Origin: Candidatus Poribacteria bacterium
GTDB lineage: Bacteria; Poribacteria; WGA-4E; PCPOR2b
NCBI GenBank assembly: GCA_022822005.1
Contig: JAJECO010000085.1
Coordinates: 1 to 64,000 of the forward strand
Length of the DNA stretch: 64,000 bases
Direction: 5' to 3'
Every line of letters begins with the position of its first letter. Position 1 is the first letter of the stretch. Both the position numbers and the translations under genes were made by a program. Positions 17,438 through 26,435 of the stretch are shown here, in pieces. The notes below the pieces were generated by a model that saw only the letters and a list, made by a program, of their open reading frames with translations, was not told the origin of the DNA and did no database searches.

Positions 17438-17887
17438 TCAAAACAACTTATTGCTATCCAGCAGTATTGTAACGGGGCCATCGTTAATCAGTTCGACGTC
17501 CATCATCGCTTGAAAAATACCGGCTTTAACGGGAACGCCCAACCGCGAGATCTCATCCATAAACGCTTGGTAGAGTGGATCCGCTTTTTCAGGTCGGGCA
17601 GCGTCGATGAAGCTGGGACGCCTTCCTTTGCGACAATCGCCGCAGATCGTGAATTGAGAGACGACCAGGGCCTCACCTCCCACATCCAGAACAGATAGAT
17701 TCATTAAGCCCTCATCATCTTCAAAGATTCGGAGATTGGCGATTTTGCTTGCCATATAATCGACATCGGCAGGGGTATCCTCTTGCGCGACACCGAGAAA
17801 TACGAGCAGTCCCTTGTTGACTTCCGAAACAACCTTTCCTTCGACGGTTACACTCGCAGATTTAACACGTTGAATAACAGCTCTCAT
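17438..17887 (-). CDS. dtd: D-aminoacyl-tRNA deacylase
   Basis: A 149-aa homodimeric enzyme that hydrolyses D-amino acids or glycine mischarged onto tRNA. The sequence starts [17 protein letters not shown] and contains the two family motifs, SQFTICGD and NDGPVTIL. Length is normal. It sits between accessory genes without other translation genes nearby, although the small gap to the UxuA-like gene suggests cotranscription. Confidence 0.95.
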   Translation of the reverse strand: MRAVIQRVKSASVTVEGKVVSEVNKGLLVFLGVAQEDTPADVDYMASKIANLRIFEDDEGLMNLSVLDVGGEALVVSQFTICGDCRKGRRPSFIDAARPEKADPLYQAFMDEISRLGVPVKAGIFQAMMDVELINDGPVTILLDSNKLF

Positions 17888-18223
17888 CTTTCACCATAAT
17901 TTTATCATAATACATCGATTGTGGATTCTTGTTCGACAGTCTGTCGATGGGATGTAAACATTTGAAAAGTGCGTAGGTTCGGTTGAACGGCACCGGTAAG
18001 ACATGCTCAGTTGATTCCGTTCGACCGTGATGCCTGATTCAATTTGAAATGCCCCCATGGAGTGAAACCCAATTCTTGATACTAAGGGGACGTCTCACAA
18101 CTTGCGTTATTCTAACATACACATTTTTTCATGAACAAGCGTCTTGTCGAGATCACATCACCACTTCAAACCAATCAGTAACTGATCGCCTTCAGAGTGT
18201 GATGTGGAAAAACTGCTGACTTG
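17888..18223. other. 336-bp intergenic region
   Basis: No coding potential, no clear hairpin with a T-run and no convincing promoter was recognised between dtd and the oligogalacturonate-lyase-like gene, both on the minus strand. It should hold the dtd promoter. Confidence 0.5.
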
Positions 18224-19315
18224 TTACGGAACTTCAACCTCGTATACCTGACTGTAGCCTGTTCGATCTGATGTGTAGACAACCAGCTTCCCATCAGGAC
18301 TGAAAGAGGGGTGCGGATGGGTATGCTGTAGGGAGTAGACCTTAACCGGACCCTTCGCATACGGAAATGGACCGTTCCAATGCTTGCCGATGGATGATGC
18401 TTCCGGGTAGCACAGCGTCACAGGTTCCCCAACCCCATCACGCGGATTGAAAAGCTGGAGACCGATGTCGGGAAAGTTTGTATCAGCGACCATGAGCGTT
18501 CCTTGGCGGTTACAGATTGCGTGCCAAGCATTGCACGACGTAACACGCCGCTCAACACCCGTATCTTCGTGGACACAACGGATGCCGTGAGGCCAATCAA
18601 CAAATGCTAATTCACGTGTGCCAGGAATCCACGACTCATGCGTGATCCACTCATTTTTTTCGACGTTACGAGCATATAGCCGCCGATTGTTGCTCCCATC
18701 TCGCCGAATTACCCAGACCCGGTCAGTTAGCGGACCCGCATAATAAAGCAGATCTGAATCGTCCGGACAGAATTGCAGATGACCAACGCTGTCGCGGCGG
18801 AGTATTATTTCGTGTTCACCGGTCTTAGTGTCAATAATAGCCAATACAGAGCCCTCACCAACGCTGAGGCGCACAGCCCACCACTGATCGTCGTAGCTCA
18901 ACCCCGTTGTTCCCGCTACGGGAAGAACCGCCCTTTCCTCTTCTCTCTGTGAAGCTGTAAAGTCGACCAGCTCCCGTTCTTCAAGTGTCTCAAGATTTAA
19001 CCACCAAGCACTTGTCCCCGCTGTGAAGAAAACGGCACTCCCATCGTGTGAGGGATAAACTGACCATTCGCTAAGATCCGGACGATCCGTCAGTTGGATG
19101 AGCGAACCTGTTGAACGCTCTTCGACAAAAATTTGTGGTGAACCGGTGCGACATGAGATGAAAATCAGCCACCGCATAGCATCGTCATACGCGGGAATAA
19201 AAAAGAAAGGCTGATGATGAATCGATGGATGGTCAGTTACCTGCCGGATATTTGCGCCTGTGCGGGCATCCTGAAATGTTTTAGCTTCCGATGGGTGAAC
19301 TCTGCCTTTGGACAT
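18224..19315 (-). CDS. Oligogalacturonate-lyase-like beta-propeller protein (PL22-like)
   Basis: A 363-aa protein resembling oligogalacturonate lyase, which cleaves pectin-derived oligogalacturonides in the cytoplasm. The N-terminus (AKTFQDARTGANIRQVTDHPS) matches the Ogl start pattern. TolB/WD40-like propeller blades follow (e.g. QLTDRPDLSEWSVYPSHDGS). The conserved QHTHPHPSFSPDG stretch near the C-terminus carries His residues like those binding Mn in Ogl. No signal peptide is seen, so it is cytoplasmic. AGGAAA precedes the ATG. Substrate may differ from galacturonides, but the fold assignment is good. Confidence 0.75.
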   Translation of the reverse strand: MSKGRVHPSEAKTFQDARTGANIRQVTDHPSIHHQPFFFIPAYDDAMRWLIFISCRTGSPQIFVEERSTGSLIQLTDRPDLSEWSVYPSHDGSAVFFTAGTSAWWLNLETLEERELVDFTASQREEERAVLPVAGTTGLSYDDQWWAVRLSVGEGSVLAIIDTKTGEHEIILRRDSVGHLQFCPDDSDLLYYAGPLTDRVWVIRRDGSNNRRLYARNVEKNEWITHESWIPGTRELAFVDWPHGIRCVHEDTGVERRVTSCNAWHAICNRQGTLMVADTNFPDIGLQLFNPRDGVGEPVTLCYPEASSIGKHWNGPFPYAKGPVKVYSLQHTHPHPSFSPDGKLVVYTSDRTGYSQVYEVEVP

Positions 19316-19345
19316 TTTTTCCTACAGCCTTGAATTCCTGACCTA

Positions 19346-20146
19346 CTATTCATCTAACACTGGTCTGTCTAACCGCGTATGGTATGGCGGCTCCATAACC
19401 GCCCGTTGCCTCTCATTCGCCCATTCGGGGACGGGATAAGCTGGAACATACGCCAGATTGCCCGCCGTGTAGCGAGTCAGTATTGACCGACGGGGCTCAT
19501 CCGATGTCCAAGGCAACGTTCCATGCGTAACTGCCTCTGTGAAGATGATAACCCCACCTGCTTTGCACACCACCTGCCGAACATGCTCCTGATAATTCTC
19601 ATAACGTCGGATCTCTTGGGGGCATGGAAAATTACTCTTGTGGCTGCCAGGGATAACTATCAATCCACCATCCCCCGGATTGACATCCGTGAGTTGAAAG
19701 GCAAGAACTGTCAGTCCACAGTGCATCTGACCATCGCGGAAGATATAATATTGGTTCGGATCAAAACCCGGTCCCGAAGATCCATGAAAGATGAATCCCT
19801 CTGCTCCTTTCTCCATTGATAACAGGAACATGTGGTGATCCATCCGAAAACCTTTGCCGAGGATTTGGTTGAGATAGGGAACGATTCGTGGATGCGCCAA
19901 CATCTCGCGGAAAGGATTACACCACGGTTCCTCCCAATTAAGCATATTGCCCATTTCCCCACGTCCCTTATCACCTCTGAGCGCAGGGGAACCACCATCC
20001 AAAGCCTGATCGCGGGGACGGGTGCGCCCTTGGTCCCGGTGACGGTCAATAGCTTCGTTGGCGAAAGCAACCTCATCAGGTGTTAGTACGTCCTCTATAA
20101 CCAAATAGCCATTGAGATCAAACAGATATTTTTCAGCATCGGTCAT
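19346..20146 (-). CDS. Phytanoyl-CoA dioxygenase (PhyH) family protein A
   Basis: A 266-aa protein of the Fe(II)/2-oxoglutarate-dependent PhyH family. It has the N-terminal FDLNGYLVIEDVLTPDEVA, the middle LTDVNPGDGGLIVIPGSHK and the C-terminal VTHGTLPW...RSILTRY segments; the last contains the distal His and the 2-oxoglutarate-binding Arg. The usual proximal H-x-D pair is not evident: the region reads FIFHGSSGPGFD. Iron binding may therefore be altered. Such proteins are greatly expanded in Poribacteria-like genomes. Probable substrates range from lipids to halogenated or phosphorylated small molecules; none can be assigned. Confidence 0.85.
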   Translation of the reverse strand: MTDAEKYLFDLNGYLVIEDVLTPDEVAFANEAIDRHRDQGRTRPRDQALDGGSPALRGDKGRGEMGNMLNWEEPWCNPFREMLAHPRIVPYLNQILGKGFRMDHHMFLLSMEKGAEGFIFHGSSGPGFDPNQYYIFRDGQMHCGLTVLAFQLTDVNPGDGGLIVIPGSHKSNFPCPQEIRRYENYQEHVRQVVCKAGGVIIFTEAVTHGTLPWTSDEPRRSILTRYTAGNLAYVPAYPVPEWANERQRAVMEPPYHTRLDRPVLDE

Positions 20147-20285
20147 AAATTAATATTCTCCTCTTTTGCAAAATTACGGAATGGTGATGGAATCTTATCA
20201 AGGGGTTCGTACTATCTTCAGTGTGCAGGTGAGTATCGATCTGAACCTATCTTGGGTCCATAGGCGTACCAATTTAATCCTTAAT

Positions 20286-21500
20286 TCACCGTGCCTTGAA
20301 GTTGACTGCCAACGCTGCCTCCAAATCCTCGCGGGGATGGATACCAAATCGCTCCTCAAAAATCCGATCAAATGCCTTCTCCTCCGACGGATCCGGCGGC
20401 AAAGGCAGCGCAACCGGGCGCCGATCCACTCCAATTGATCTGCGGGCAGCCAAGACCATCTCCTGATCTTCCCGTCCCATTTCGCCTGTCCAAATCGGAT
20501 CGATATCCTCCCGCACGGCACGCCCAATTCCGTCAAGCATCGTTGCTAACGAGATATTGCGTTCTTGGATCCCCACCTCCAAGTACGGGTTCTTCCATTC
20601 GATTGTGCCGCCCAATTCTGTTGGAAGCTCGACAAAGATTCGTTTGATGACCTTTGACGCAGTATATTCACGCTGAAATTCGTAAATCTGCGCCGTGGCT
20701 GTATGCTCGGCGAGATCTTCGGCGGTACAGACGTGAACCGTTTCCCCGCCCGATGCCCCCTGATTGCCGTTGGTCACAACTGTACCGCGCTCCCCGCACG
20801 TTTCGAAACCGACCAAGGAATTCCGACCAAGCCTACTGTTCTTGTTGCCGACCATTGCAATGCCCAAGGCGCCGTTATCGAAATTGACAGCGTAAAATTC
20901 AAGGCTTTCGGCTTTGAAGTCACGTTTGGCATGGTCGACGTAGGGAACGACTGGCATTGTATGGCTGATGCTGCTGACAGCAACAGGCGCGGCGTCCAAC
21001 CGGCACCGTATCGCAGCTAAACCGTGATACCCCGTTGTTGAAAAGAGACGGTAACACTTGTGGACGGGTCCAATGACGTTTTCGCGAAGGAGTTTGCAAA
21101 CAAACTGTTCAACCGGGACAAACGGGAAGTTCTCGGAAGTTTGCAATTTGACGTTCTGTTCGGCTGCAATCTCAATCATCAGATCCATCAATCCCAGTGT
21201 CGGTGCGAGGGGCGTTTCGACATTGTGGTGGATGCCACAATGCGATAGATAGCAAGAAACCACATGATGAAGTTCCGCGGGCACGACAACATCGCAGACA
21301 TCCGGTTTCTCACGGTCAACCATCTCGCGAACGTCGGTGTAAGCATTCACATTAAACTGTGCTGCCCCGTCCTCTGCTGACGCCGGATGCGCATCGCAAA
21401 CCGCTACAATTTCAAAAGTCTCTTTCAATGCTGCAGCCGTTTCTATATGCGATCTGCCACGGCGACCATAACCAATCAGGGCATACTTCAAACGTGACAT
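20286..21500 (-). CDS. Gfo/Idh/MocA family oxidoreductase lacking EKP lysine
   Basis: A 404-aa Gfo/Idh-family protein with Rossmann start ALIGYGRRGRSH (7-18) and the family's C-terminal sheet domain. The catalytic EKP motif reads VETPLAP, with Thr96 in the lysine position. The reaction may differ from classical sugar dehydrogenases or be lost. Its length is slightly above average, with a C-terminal extension that ends EDLEAALAVNFKAR. It lies between the two PhyH genes on the same strand. The context suggests a joint catabolic or modification pathway. Confidence 0.88.
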   Translation of the reverse strand: MSRLKYALIGYGRRGRSHIETAAALKETFEIVAVCDAHPASAEDGAAQFNVNAYTDVREMVDREKPDVCDVVVPAELHHVVSCYLSHCGIHHNVETPLAPTLGLMDLMIEIAAEQNVKLQTSENFPFVPVEQFVCKLLRENVIGPVHKCYRLFSTTGYHGLAAIRCRLDAAPVAVSSISHTMPVVPYVDHAKRDFKAESLEFYAVNFDNGALGIAMVGNKNSRLGRNSLVGFETCGERGTVVTNGNQGASGGETVHVCTAEDLAEHTATAQIYEFQREYTASKVIKRIFVELPTELGGTIEWKNPYLEVGIQERNISLATMLDGIGRAVREDIDPIWTGEMGREDQEMVLAARRSIGVDRRPVALPLPPDPSEEKAFDRIFEERFGIHPREDLEAALAVNFKAR

Positions 21501-21585
21501 AAATTACCCCTCAAAAAAAGATAGCACTGGATAGCAGCGAAATGATACCCTGCCGCTGGATCTACAGAAAAGCTCACAAGTTACA

Positions 21586-22329
21586 TTACTCATAGTGGTC
21601 TGCACCGTGCAGCACACCTACTCCCTCCTCCATGCGCAGCAGCTGCTTCTGGCGATCTGTAAGTAGATCTAACCACTCCGCTGGGAAGCGGTGATGTGGG
21701 TCAAGTTGAAAGCGCATCATTGGACCGATGCGATAGTGCCCAAAAATAGCATGACGATTCCGATCGCTGGTATTCCCACCCCCGCCGTGCCAGCATTGAC
21801 CGTTAAAAACAAGGACGCTACCCGCCGGTGCGGTTGCTGTAAGCACATGTTTCATCTCCACATTCTCAGGCGGCGGGTTTATCCCACTCTTATGCGTGCC
21901 GGGAACGATTCGCGTCGCTCCAATCTCCGGTGTAAAATCGTCTAGCATCCAAACAGTGTTCATCATGATGGGGTTCTTCCCATCTTTCTTCATCAGGTCC
22001 TCAAGGATATCCCCGTGTAATCGTTGTACTGGGTCGCCGGGACGCACGATACGGGCATTGAGGCTGCCGAGGATCAGCGGTAGACGATTGGTCATAGTTT
22101 CCTCCAGCAGTGGCAAGATTCTCGGATGGTCGATGGTTTTAAAAAAAACCGGATCCATCGTCGGGAGGTTCGAGATGTGTATGCAATCTCCCCGATCAAC
22201 GCCCCTCTCCGCTATCAGTCGGATTAAAGCTTCTCTCATCTCCGCTGCCTCATCGGAAGTGAGGACGTTTTCGAGGATTGTGAACCCGTAGACATCAATT
22301 TCAAACAGTTCCTGCTTCAGATCGGACAT
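21586..22329 (-). CDS. Phytanoyl-CoA dioxygenase (PhyH) family protein B
   Basis: A 247-aa PhyH-family Fe(II)/2-oxoglutarate oxygenase. All expected ligands are visible: proximal His and Asp in RLHGDIL, the distal His in CWHGGGGN and an Arg-containing segment before the end (RNRHAIFGHYRIGP). The central VPGTHKSG is also family-typical. A catalytically competent oxygenase is therefore likely, in contrast to the neighbouring PhyH protein A. Substrate unknown. The gap to the DapA-like gene is 142 bp. Confidence 0.9.
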   Translation of the reverse strand: MSDLKQELFEIDVYGFTILENVLTSDEAAEMREALIRLIAERGVDRGDCIHISNLPTMDPVFFKTIDHPRILPLLEETMTNRLPLILGSLNARIVRPGDPVQRLHGDILEDLMKKDGKNPIMMNTVWMLDDFTPEIGATRIVPGTHKSGINPPPENVEMKHVLTATAPAGSVLVFNGQCWHGGGGNTSDRNRHAIFGHYRIGPMMRFQLDPHHRFPAEWLDLLTDRQKQLLRMEEGVGVLHGADHYE

Positions 22330-22471
22330 GTTTCTTCCTCTAATACTATTTTTGACTTTCCTTTTCGTTCATGCCTTAGCGCCTGCCTCTTCATGATAGA
22401 TGCCCCTTCATGTAATGGTGTCTAAGGAACCAACGATGTACAGAAGAACGATCAAAGACGTTTCAACCTGT

Positions 22472-23416
22472 TTAATGCACGCACTCGTAGCCAATCTCCT
22501 CCAGATTCCGACGGATTTTAACGACCTCAGCATCTGGGAGTGGACGGAGAGGGCGGCGCATCGTCATGGATGGGAACCTGCCCATCAACCAGCGTGCACA
22601 TTTCATCCGTTGGTGTGCATCACCACTCGGCTCACCGAAGTTGTACACAATCCGGGATAGCGGATCCACCAGCTTTCTCGCTTTGCGGGCACCTATCAGG
22701 TCGCCGCTGAGAGCGCAGCGCACGACCTCTACCATCAACTCAGGCACAAATCCGGCAAAGCCGATTAGTGCACCGTCACAGCCTTCCAATAGCGAAGCCA
22801 GCAGATATTCATCGTGACAAGTCAAGATAGGAACGTGGGGGGCTGCTTCTTTCAGCTGCTCATAATCCCATCGCCAGCGTGCCATATCACGCGTTCCCAT
22901 CTTGATGCAGACTATCTGTGGGATTTTTACAAATTCCAACATCTCCTCAAGGCTGTAGCTCGCCTTTGTCCAGGCTGGATACTGATGGACGATAATCGGA
23001 GTGTTTGCCCCCTCCGCAACATCTTGAAAGAAACCGATTGCCGTTTCACTCGTACGGCCAAAACGCAACCAGTGATGTGGTGGCATCAGCAAAATCGCGT
23101 CGGCGCCAGCTTCCTTCGCGGCGATAGCGTAGTCAGTGGCTTCTAAGCTGCCTTCAGCACTCACACCAGAGACAACCTTTACCTTGCCTTTGGTTTCTTC
23201 AGCCACGAGTGCCGTCACACGTGCACGCTCGATCGGGCGCAACGATGTAATCTCGCCTGTGTGCCCATTGCAAACAAGTCCTTTAACGCCATCGACAGCT
23301 GCAAGTTCGCGCATATACGATCGCAAACCTTCTTCATCAATCGACTCATCTTCGTGGAACGGACAGAGGGTTGCGGGAAACACACCTGCCCAAGGTTGAT
23401 CTTCTTGCCGGTTCAT
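22472..23416 (-). CDS. Dihydrodipicolinate synthase (DapA) family lyase
   Basis: A 314-aa TIM-barrel aldolase of the DapA/NAL family. The Schiff-base lysine lies in IVCIKMGTRD, and the active-site tyrosine candidate lies in VHQYPAW. The glycine-rich pyruvate-carboxylate motif appears as VCNGHTGEITSL instead of the canonical GTTGE. Real DapA has YNVPxR and GIKEATG, so this is more likely a sugar-acid aldolase or dehydratase than a lysine-biosynthetic enzyme. ATG 23416 is preferred because AAAGGA precedes it; a TTG five codons upstream would overlap that site. Confidence 0.85.
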   Translation of the reverse strand: MNRQEDQPWAGVFPATLCPFHEDESIDEEGLRSYMRELAAVDGVKGLVCNGHTGEITSLRPIERARVTALVAEETKGKVKVVSGVSAEGSLEATDYAIAAKEAGADAILLMPPHHWLRFGRTSETAIGFFQDVAEGANTPIIVHQYPAWTKASYSLEEMLEFVKIPQIVCIKMGTRDMARWRWDYEQLKEAAPHVPILTCHDEYLLASLLEGCDGALIGFAGFVPELMVEVVRCALSGDLIGARKARKLVDPLSRIVYNFGEPSGDAHQRMKCARWLMGRFPSMTMRRPLRPLPDAEVVKIRRNLEEIGYECVH

Positions 23417-23529
23417 GATGTTTCCTTTCAATTTTTAGATTCAATCTTGACACGGGTCATCTGGCTGTGCTATCGTTAACCTTTGAAATTAGAAGTTGGG
23501 AATTTGGAAAAAGGCTACCGAATAGAGTA

Positions 23530-24606
23530 TTATGTGCTAAGGTCAAACAGTTTCTTGGCGTTGCCACCGAAGATTTGTGCTTTCTCGTTGTTAGGAATAT
23601 CCATCTCCTCCACAAGCGTCACAAAAAGCTGCGGATCAACCCAAGGGTGATCGGTGCCAAACACCAGATGATCTGGTCCAGAAAACTCGTAAGCGTAGCG
23701 CAACGCTTGTGCAGACGGAGAAACGGTGTCCAAATAAATGCTGCGCATGTAGACGCTCGGAGAGTGTTTAATATGCTCCCGCCCACGCCCCATAACCTCG
23801 GTTTGATGCTCAATGCGTCCCATCATGTACGGCAAAACGCCGCCAACATGAGGCATAATAACTTTCAACTTGGGATGCCGTTCGAGTACACCGCCGAGTA
23901 TTAGCCGCAAAAGCGCAAAACTGGTGTCTACCTGAAGCCCCATCATGGGGATCATCGAATGGTCTTTAATTGTCTCACCCCATGTTGGGACCGTAGGGTG
24001 CAAGACAATCGGCAACTCCTTTTCCTGCGCGTGTTTGTAGATGGGATCAAAAGTCGGGTCATCCACCGGTCGTCCGCCGATGTGTGAGTACAGCATCACG
24101 CCGCAGAAACCAAGGTTGTGGGCGCGGTCCATCTCATCAATGGTGGCGTTCACATCCTGCCAGGGAAGGCTGGCAAGTCCCGCAAATCGGTCTGGGTGTT
24201 GCTGCATCATTTCTGCAATGGCATCGTTGATCGCCTGCGCACCTTTGACTGCCAAATCGGGTGCGAGCATACAGGGCCCCGGGATATTGGTACTGATAAG
24301 CGCCATGTCAATACCTGCCTTATCCATGTCCTGAAGTTTACGCTTGGGAAGATACATTTCCTCTCGCAAGTGAAACTGCTGAACATCACCGTAAGTGATA
24401 ACAAACTCGTCAGCATACTGCACACTCGAAGTGCTTGGCGGGGGGCGCTGACTTCTTCGGTCCCCGGTTGAGGAATTGGAACCAGCCAATCCATCGGAGT
24501 CATCTCCCGCTGTGTATAGAAGTTCAATCTGCGGTGGATGGGGGTTTTGGGCAAGTACATCAATATATGCTCGGGGAAATATGTGGCTTTGGCAGTCAAT
24601 CCGCAT
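23530..24606 (-). CDS. ACMSD-like amidohydrolase family protein
   Basis: A 358-aa TIM-barrel protein of the amidohydrolase-2 superfamily (aminocarboxymuconate-semialdehyde decarboxylase group). Seen are LPWQDVNATIDEMDRA, PIVLHPTVPTWGET (metal His), VIMPHVGGVLPYM (metal His) and FGTDHPW (metal Asp). At the N-terminus the usual H-x-H metal motif reads QSH (residues 6-8), so the first histidine is replaced by glutamine. Hydrolysis or decarboxylation of a cyclic or carboxylated compound is plausible. It ends the minus-strand accessory block and is divergent from the sigma factor gene. Confidence 0.85.
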   Translation of the reverse strand: MRIDCQSHIFPRAYIDVLAQNPHPPQIELLYTAGDDSDGLAGSNSSTGDRRSQRPPPSTSSVQYADEFVITYGDVQQFHLREEMYLPKRKLQDMDKAGIDMALISTNIPGPCMLAPDLAVKGAQAINDAIAEMMQQHPDRFAGLASLPWQDVNATIDEMDRAHNLGFCGVMLYSHIGGRPVDDPTFDPIYKHAQEKELPIVLHPTVPTWGETIKDHSMIPMMGLQVDTSFALLRLILGGVLERHPKLKVIMPHVGGVLPYMMGRIEHQTEVMGRGREHIKHSPSVYMRSIYLDTVSPSAQALRYAYEFSGPDHLVFGTDHPWVDPQLFVTLVEEMDIPNNEKAQIFGGNAKKLFDLST

Positions 24607-24909
24607 CAGAATCCTTCGCTCTCAGCATCATCATTTTTTAGGAGAATCCAATTCAATCGAATCGTTGACCGAGGTCTGCAACTATTGGATGCAAGATCCT
24701 CTGAATGGTCTCCATTATACAAACTCAGGTCAGAAAGTCAATAGGAAAATCCTCTGCACTCGTGTCATGCCATTGGAGTTGCAGTCCGACCTACAGTGTA
24801 ACCAAGATCTTACAGGATACGTTCCAATATTTTATTTGAAGAAATTTCCAAACTGTCCTAACCAACGTAATATATGGTGCTGACTTGAGCGTTACAAGTA
24901 GGCATATCT
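24607..24909. other. 303-bp divergent intergenic region
   Basis: Lies between the amidohydrolase (minus) and ECF sigma gene (plus), and should contain both promoters. A weak candidate for the sigma gene is TTTCCA at 24845-24850 and TAATAT at 24868-24873 with 17-bp spacing. No gene, repeat or strong hairpin was seen. Confidence 0.35.
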
Positions 24910-25470
24910 ATGATTCCCGACGAAATCTACGTCCAGAAAACAATTGAGGGTGATCCTGAAGCGTTCAACGAATTGGTGCAACGTCACCATGCCCGGATTT
25001 ATGGGCTTGCTTATCGGATGCTTGGCAATCCCGATGATGCTTCGGACGCGACACAAGAAGCGTTTCTTGAAGCCTACAAATCCATCCAATCCTTCCAATT
25101 TCAGTCGAAGTTTTTGACGTGGATGTACCGAGTTGGAATTAATGTTTGTCAGCAATACAAACGGCGGTCAGAATCCCGTCAGCGTGCATTAACATCCTAT
25201 ACAAAGGATATCCAAGAAAGAGACGCGCAATATACGAGCGAATATCCCGATCGTGTTCTGCTGAAAACGGAGCGTGACCAATTGATACAGCAGGCGATAG
25301 ATCAATTACCGTCGAAACAGAGGCTGGTTATCACGCTATTCTATATGCAGCAGATGAAATATCGTGAAATTGCTGAATTGCTCGATTGTTCTGAGGGTAC
25401 GGTTGCCTCACGCTTGAATACAGCTGTGAGGAACCTCAAGTCAAAACTTGAAGGTTTAAACCTTCACTAA
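24910..25470 (+). CDS. ECF RNA polymerase sigma factor (RpoE-like)
   Basis: A 186-aa extracytoplasmic-function sigma factor. Region 2 spans about 10-90, with the core-binding DASDATQEAFLEAYKS and DNA-melting FLTWMYRVGINVCQQYKRR segments. Region 4 spans about 125-182, with the helix-turn-helix MKYREIAELLDCSEGTVASRLNTA. No region 3, as expected. The next gene on the strand encodes a zinc-motif anti-sigma factor, so this is a classical sigma/anti-sigma pair that likely responds to an envelope or redox signal. Confidence 0.93.
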   Translation: MIPDEIYVQKTIEGDPEAFNELVQRHHARIYGLAYRMLGNPDDASDATQEAFLEAYKSIQSFQFQSKFLTWMYRVGINVCQQYKRRSESRQRALTSYTKDIQERDAQYTSEYPDRVLLKTERDQLIQQAIDQLPSKQRLVITLFYMQQMKYREIAELLDCSEGTVASRLNTAVRNLKSKLEGLNLH

Positions 25471-25581
25471 ACCCGCAATACAAAGAGTCCTACAGAACCT
25501 ACTCCGCTATGTAGCGATTGGGGTTGAGCAAAATTTGTACGAATGCTCATGCCAATTGAAAAAGATAGAAAAGGGACAGCT

Positions 25582-26121
25582 ATGAGTCTCGACTGTAAGC
25601 AAGTGATCGAAAAATTTAGTCTTCATCAACAGCCGGACCTCACATACCAAGAGAAAATTGAATGTAGACGACATCTCATTGAGTGTAAGACTTGTCAAAG
25701 CGAGTATGAGGAGATGTTACATACAGCAGCTGTGCTCGACAGTATTCCGGATCCTGTTCCTCCACCAGAACTTGTCGAGCGCATTCAGACCCAAATTCGC
25801 GAAACTGACAGTCGTTCCGTCTTAGATTTTTTGGTGAATCCAATTGCACGTATCCTTGTTGCGGTGAAATTGGGTCCCCATCCCACTTTTGTCAACTACA
25901 CCGCGATGCTCTTTTACCTAATGTTGACAATTTTTATGGTGAAGCTAACGTTCTTTAACTCAACAGAGCCATCACCTGTTCAGTTGACACGTCCTCCATC
26001 GCCTCACGTTCGTATTGTCCGCTTAGGTGATGTGAAACATGCTTCGCTTGAGGCGGTCAAGGTTGAGAAGGAAAAACCTAACGAAATTCCAATTCAATCT
26101 ACTCCGAGTGATTTTCAGTAA
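25582..26121 (+). CDS. Zinc-finger anti-sigma factor
   Basis: A 179-aa single-pass membrane protein. The N-terminal domain carries HLIECKTC, the H-x3-C-x2-C zinc anti-sigma motif (zf-HC2) that clamps ECF sigma factors. A transmembrane helix follows (about 112-133: YTAMLFYLMLTIFMVKLTFF), then a short proline-rich periplasmic tail. The ATG at 25582 is chosen for its AAGGGA site; an upstream ATG at 25543 lacks one. It should bind and inhibit the sigma factor encoded 111 bp upstream until an envelope or thiol signal releases it. Confidence 0.88.
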   Translation: MSLDCKQVIEKFSLHQQPDLTYQEKIECRRHLIECKTCQSEYEEMLHTAAVLDSIPDPVPPPELVERIQTQIRETDSRSVLDFLVNPIARILVAVKLGPHPTFVNYTAMLFYLMLTIFMVKLTFFNSTEPSPVQLTRPPSPHVRIVRLGDVKHASLEAVKVEKEKPNEIPIQSTPSDFQ

Positions 26122-26150
26122 CATCGTAGTAATCTCCAAATCTAAAACTC

Positions 26151-26201
26151 AAAAGACGCCGTGAGCCTCAAAGATTCATGTTTGGCAGCACGGCGTCTTT
26201 T
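26151..26201 (+). terminator. Bidirectional-type terminator after anti-sigma gene
   Basis: A 13-bp perfect stem (26151-26163 with 26189-26201) whose ends are AAAA and TTTT, with a 25-nt loop. It starts 30 bp after the anti-sigma stop codon. Only four T residues end the stem, so termination may be moderate. Confidence 0.65.
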
Positions 26202-26241
26202 GGGACAATCGAGTGGGATATTTGTAAAGTTCTGTTTTTAC

Positions 26242-26270
26242 TTGCATATTTCCGTCCCTTATGATACTAT
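26242..26270 (+). promoter_or_regulatory. Candidate promoter of rimP-nusA-infB operon
   Basis: TTGCAT (26242-26247) and TACTAT (26265-26270) are separated by 17 bp. The predicted start near 26277 coincides with the 5' edge of a terminator-like hairpin, giving an attenuator-like leader. Confidence 0.45.
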
Positions 26271-26277
26271 TTAGCCC

Positions 26278-26323
26278 ACCGCGAAGAATCCTTCTCAGGA
26301 GGACAACCAGTCGCGGTTTTTTT
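26278..26323 (+). terminator. Terminator-like hairpin in rimP leader
   Basis: A 7-bp stem (26278-26284 with 26311-26317) followed by a T-tract (26317-26323). The 26-nt apical region contains a smaller TCCT/AGGA stem. It begins at the expected transcription start of the candidate promoter, so transcripts would meet it at once. It may be an attenuator under NusA or antitermination control. Confidence 0.55.
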
Positions 26324-26435
26324 GTGTGTCACCTTTTAGTGTTTCACCCGGACAATTGAAATACTAAAGATTCGAGGCTATAGATATTATCTCCAGTGCG
26401 ATTGCTTGATTACAGTTTTACTCTTCTATCCTTCT

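Noticed and set aside
20372-21020. Plus-strand open frames opposite the Gfo/Idh gene
   Set aside because: Arg/Pro-rich antisense frames without family motifs; the minus-strand gene is clear.
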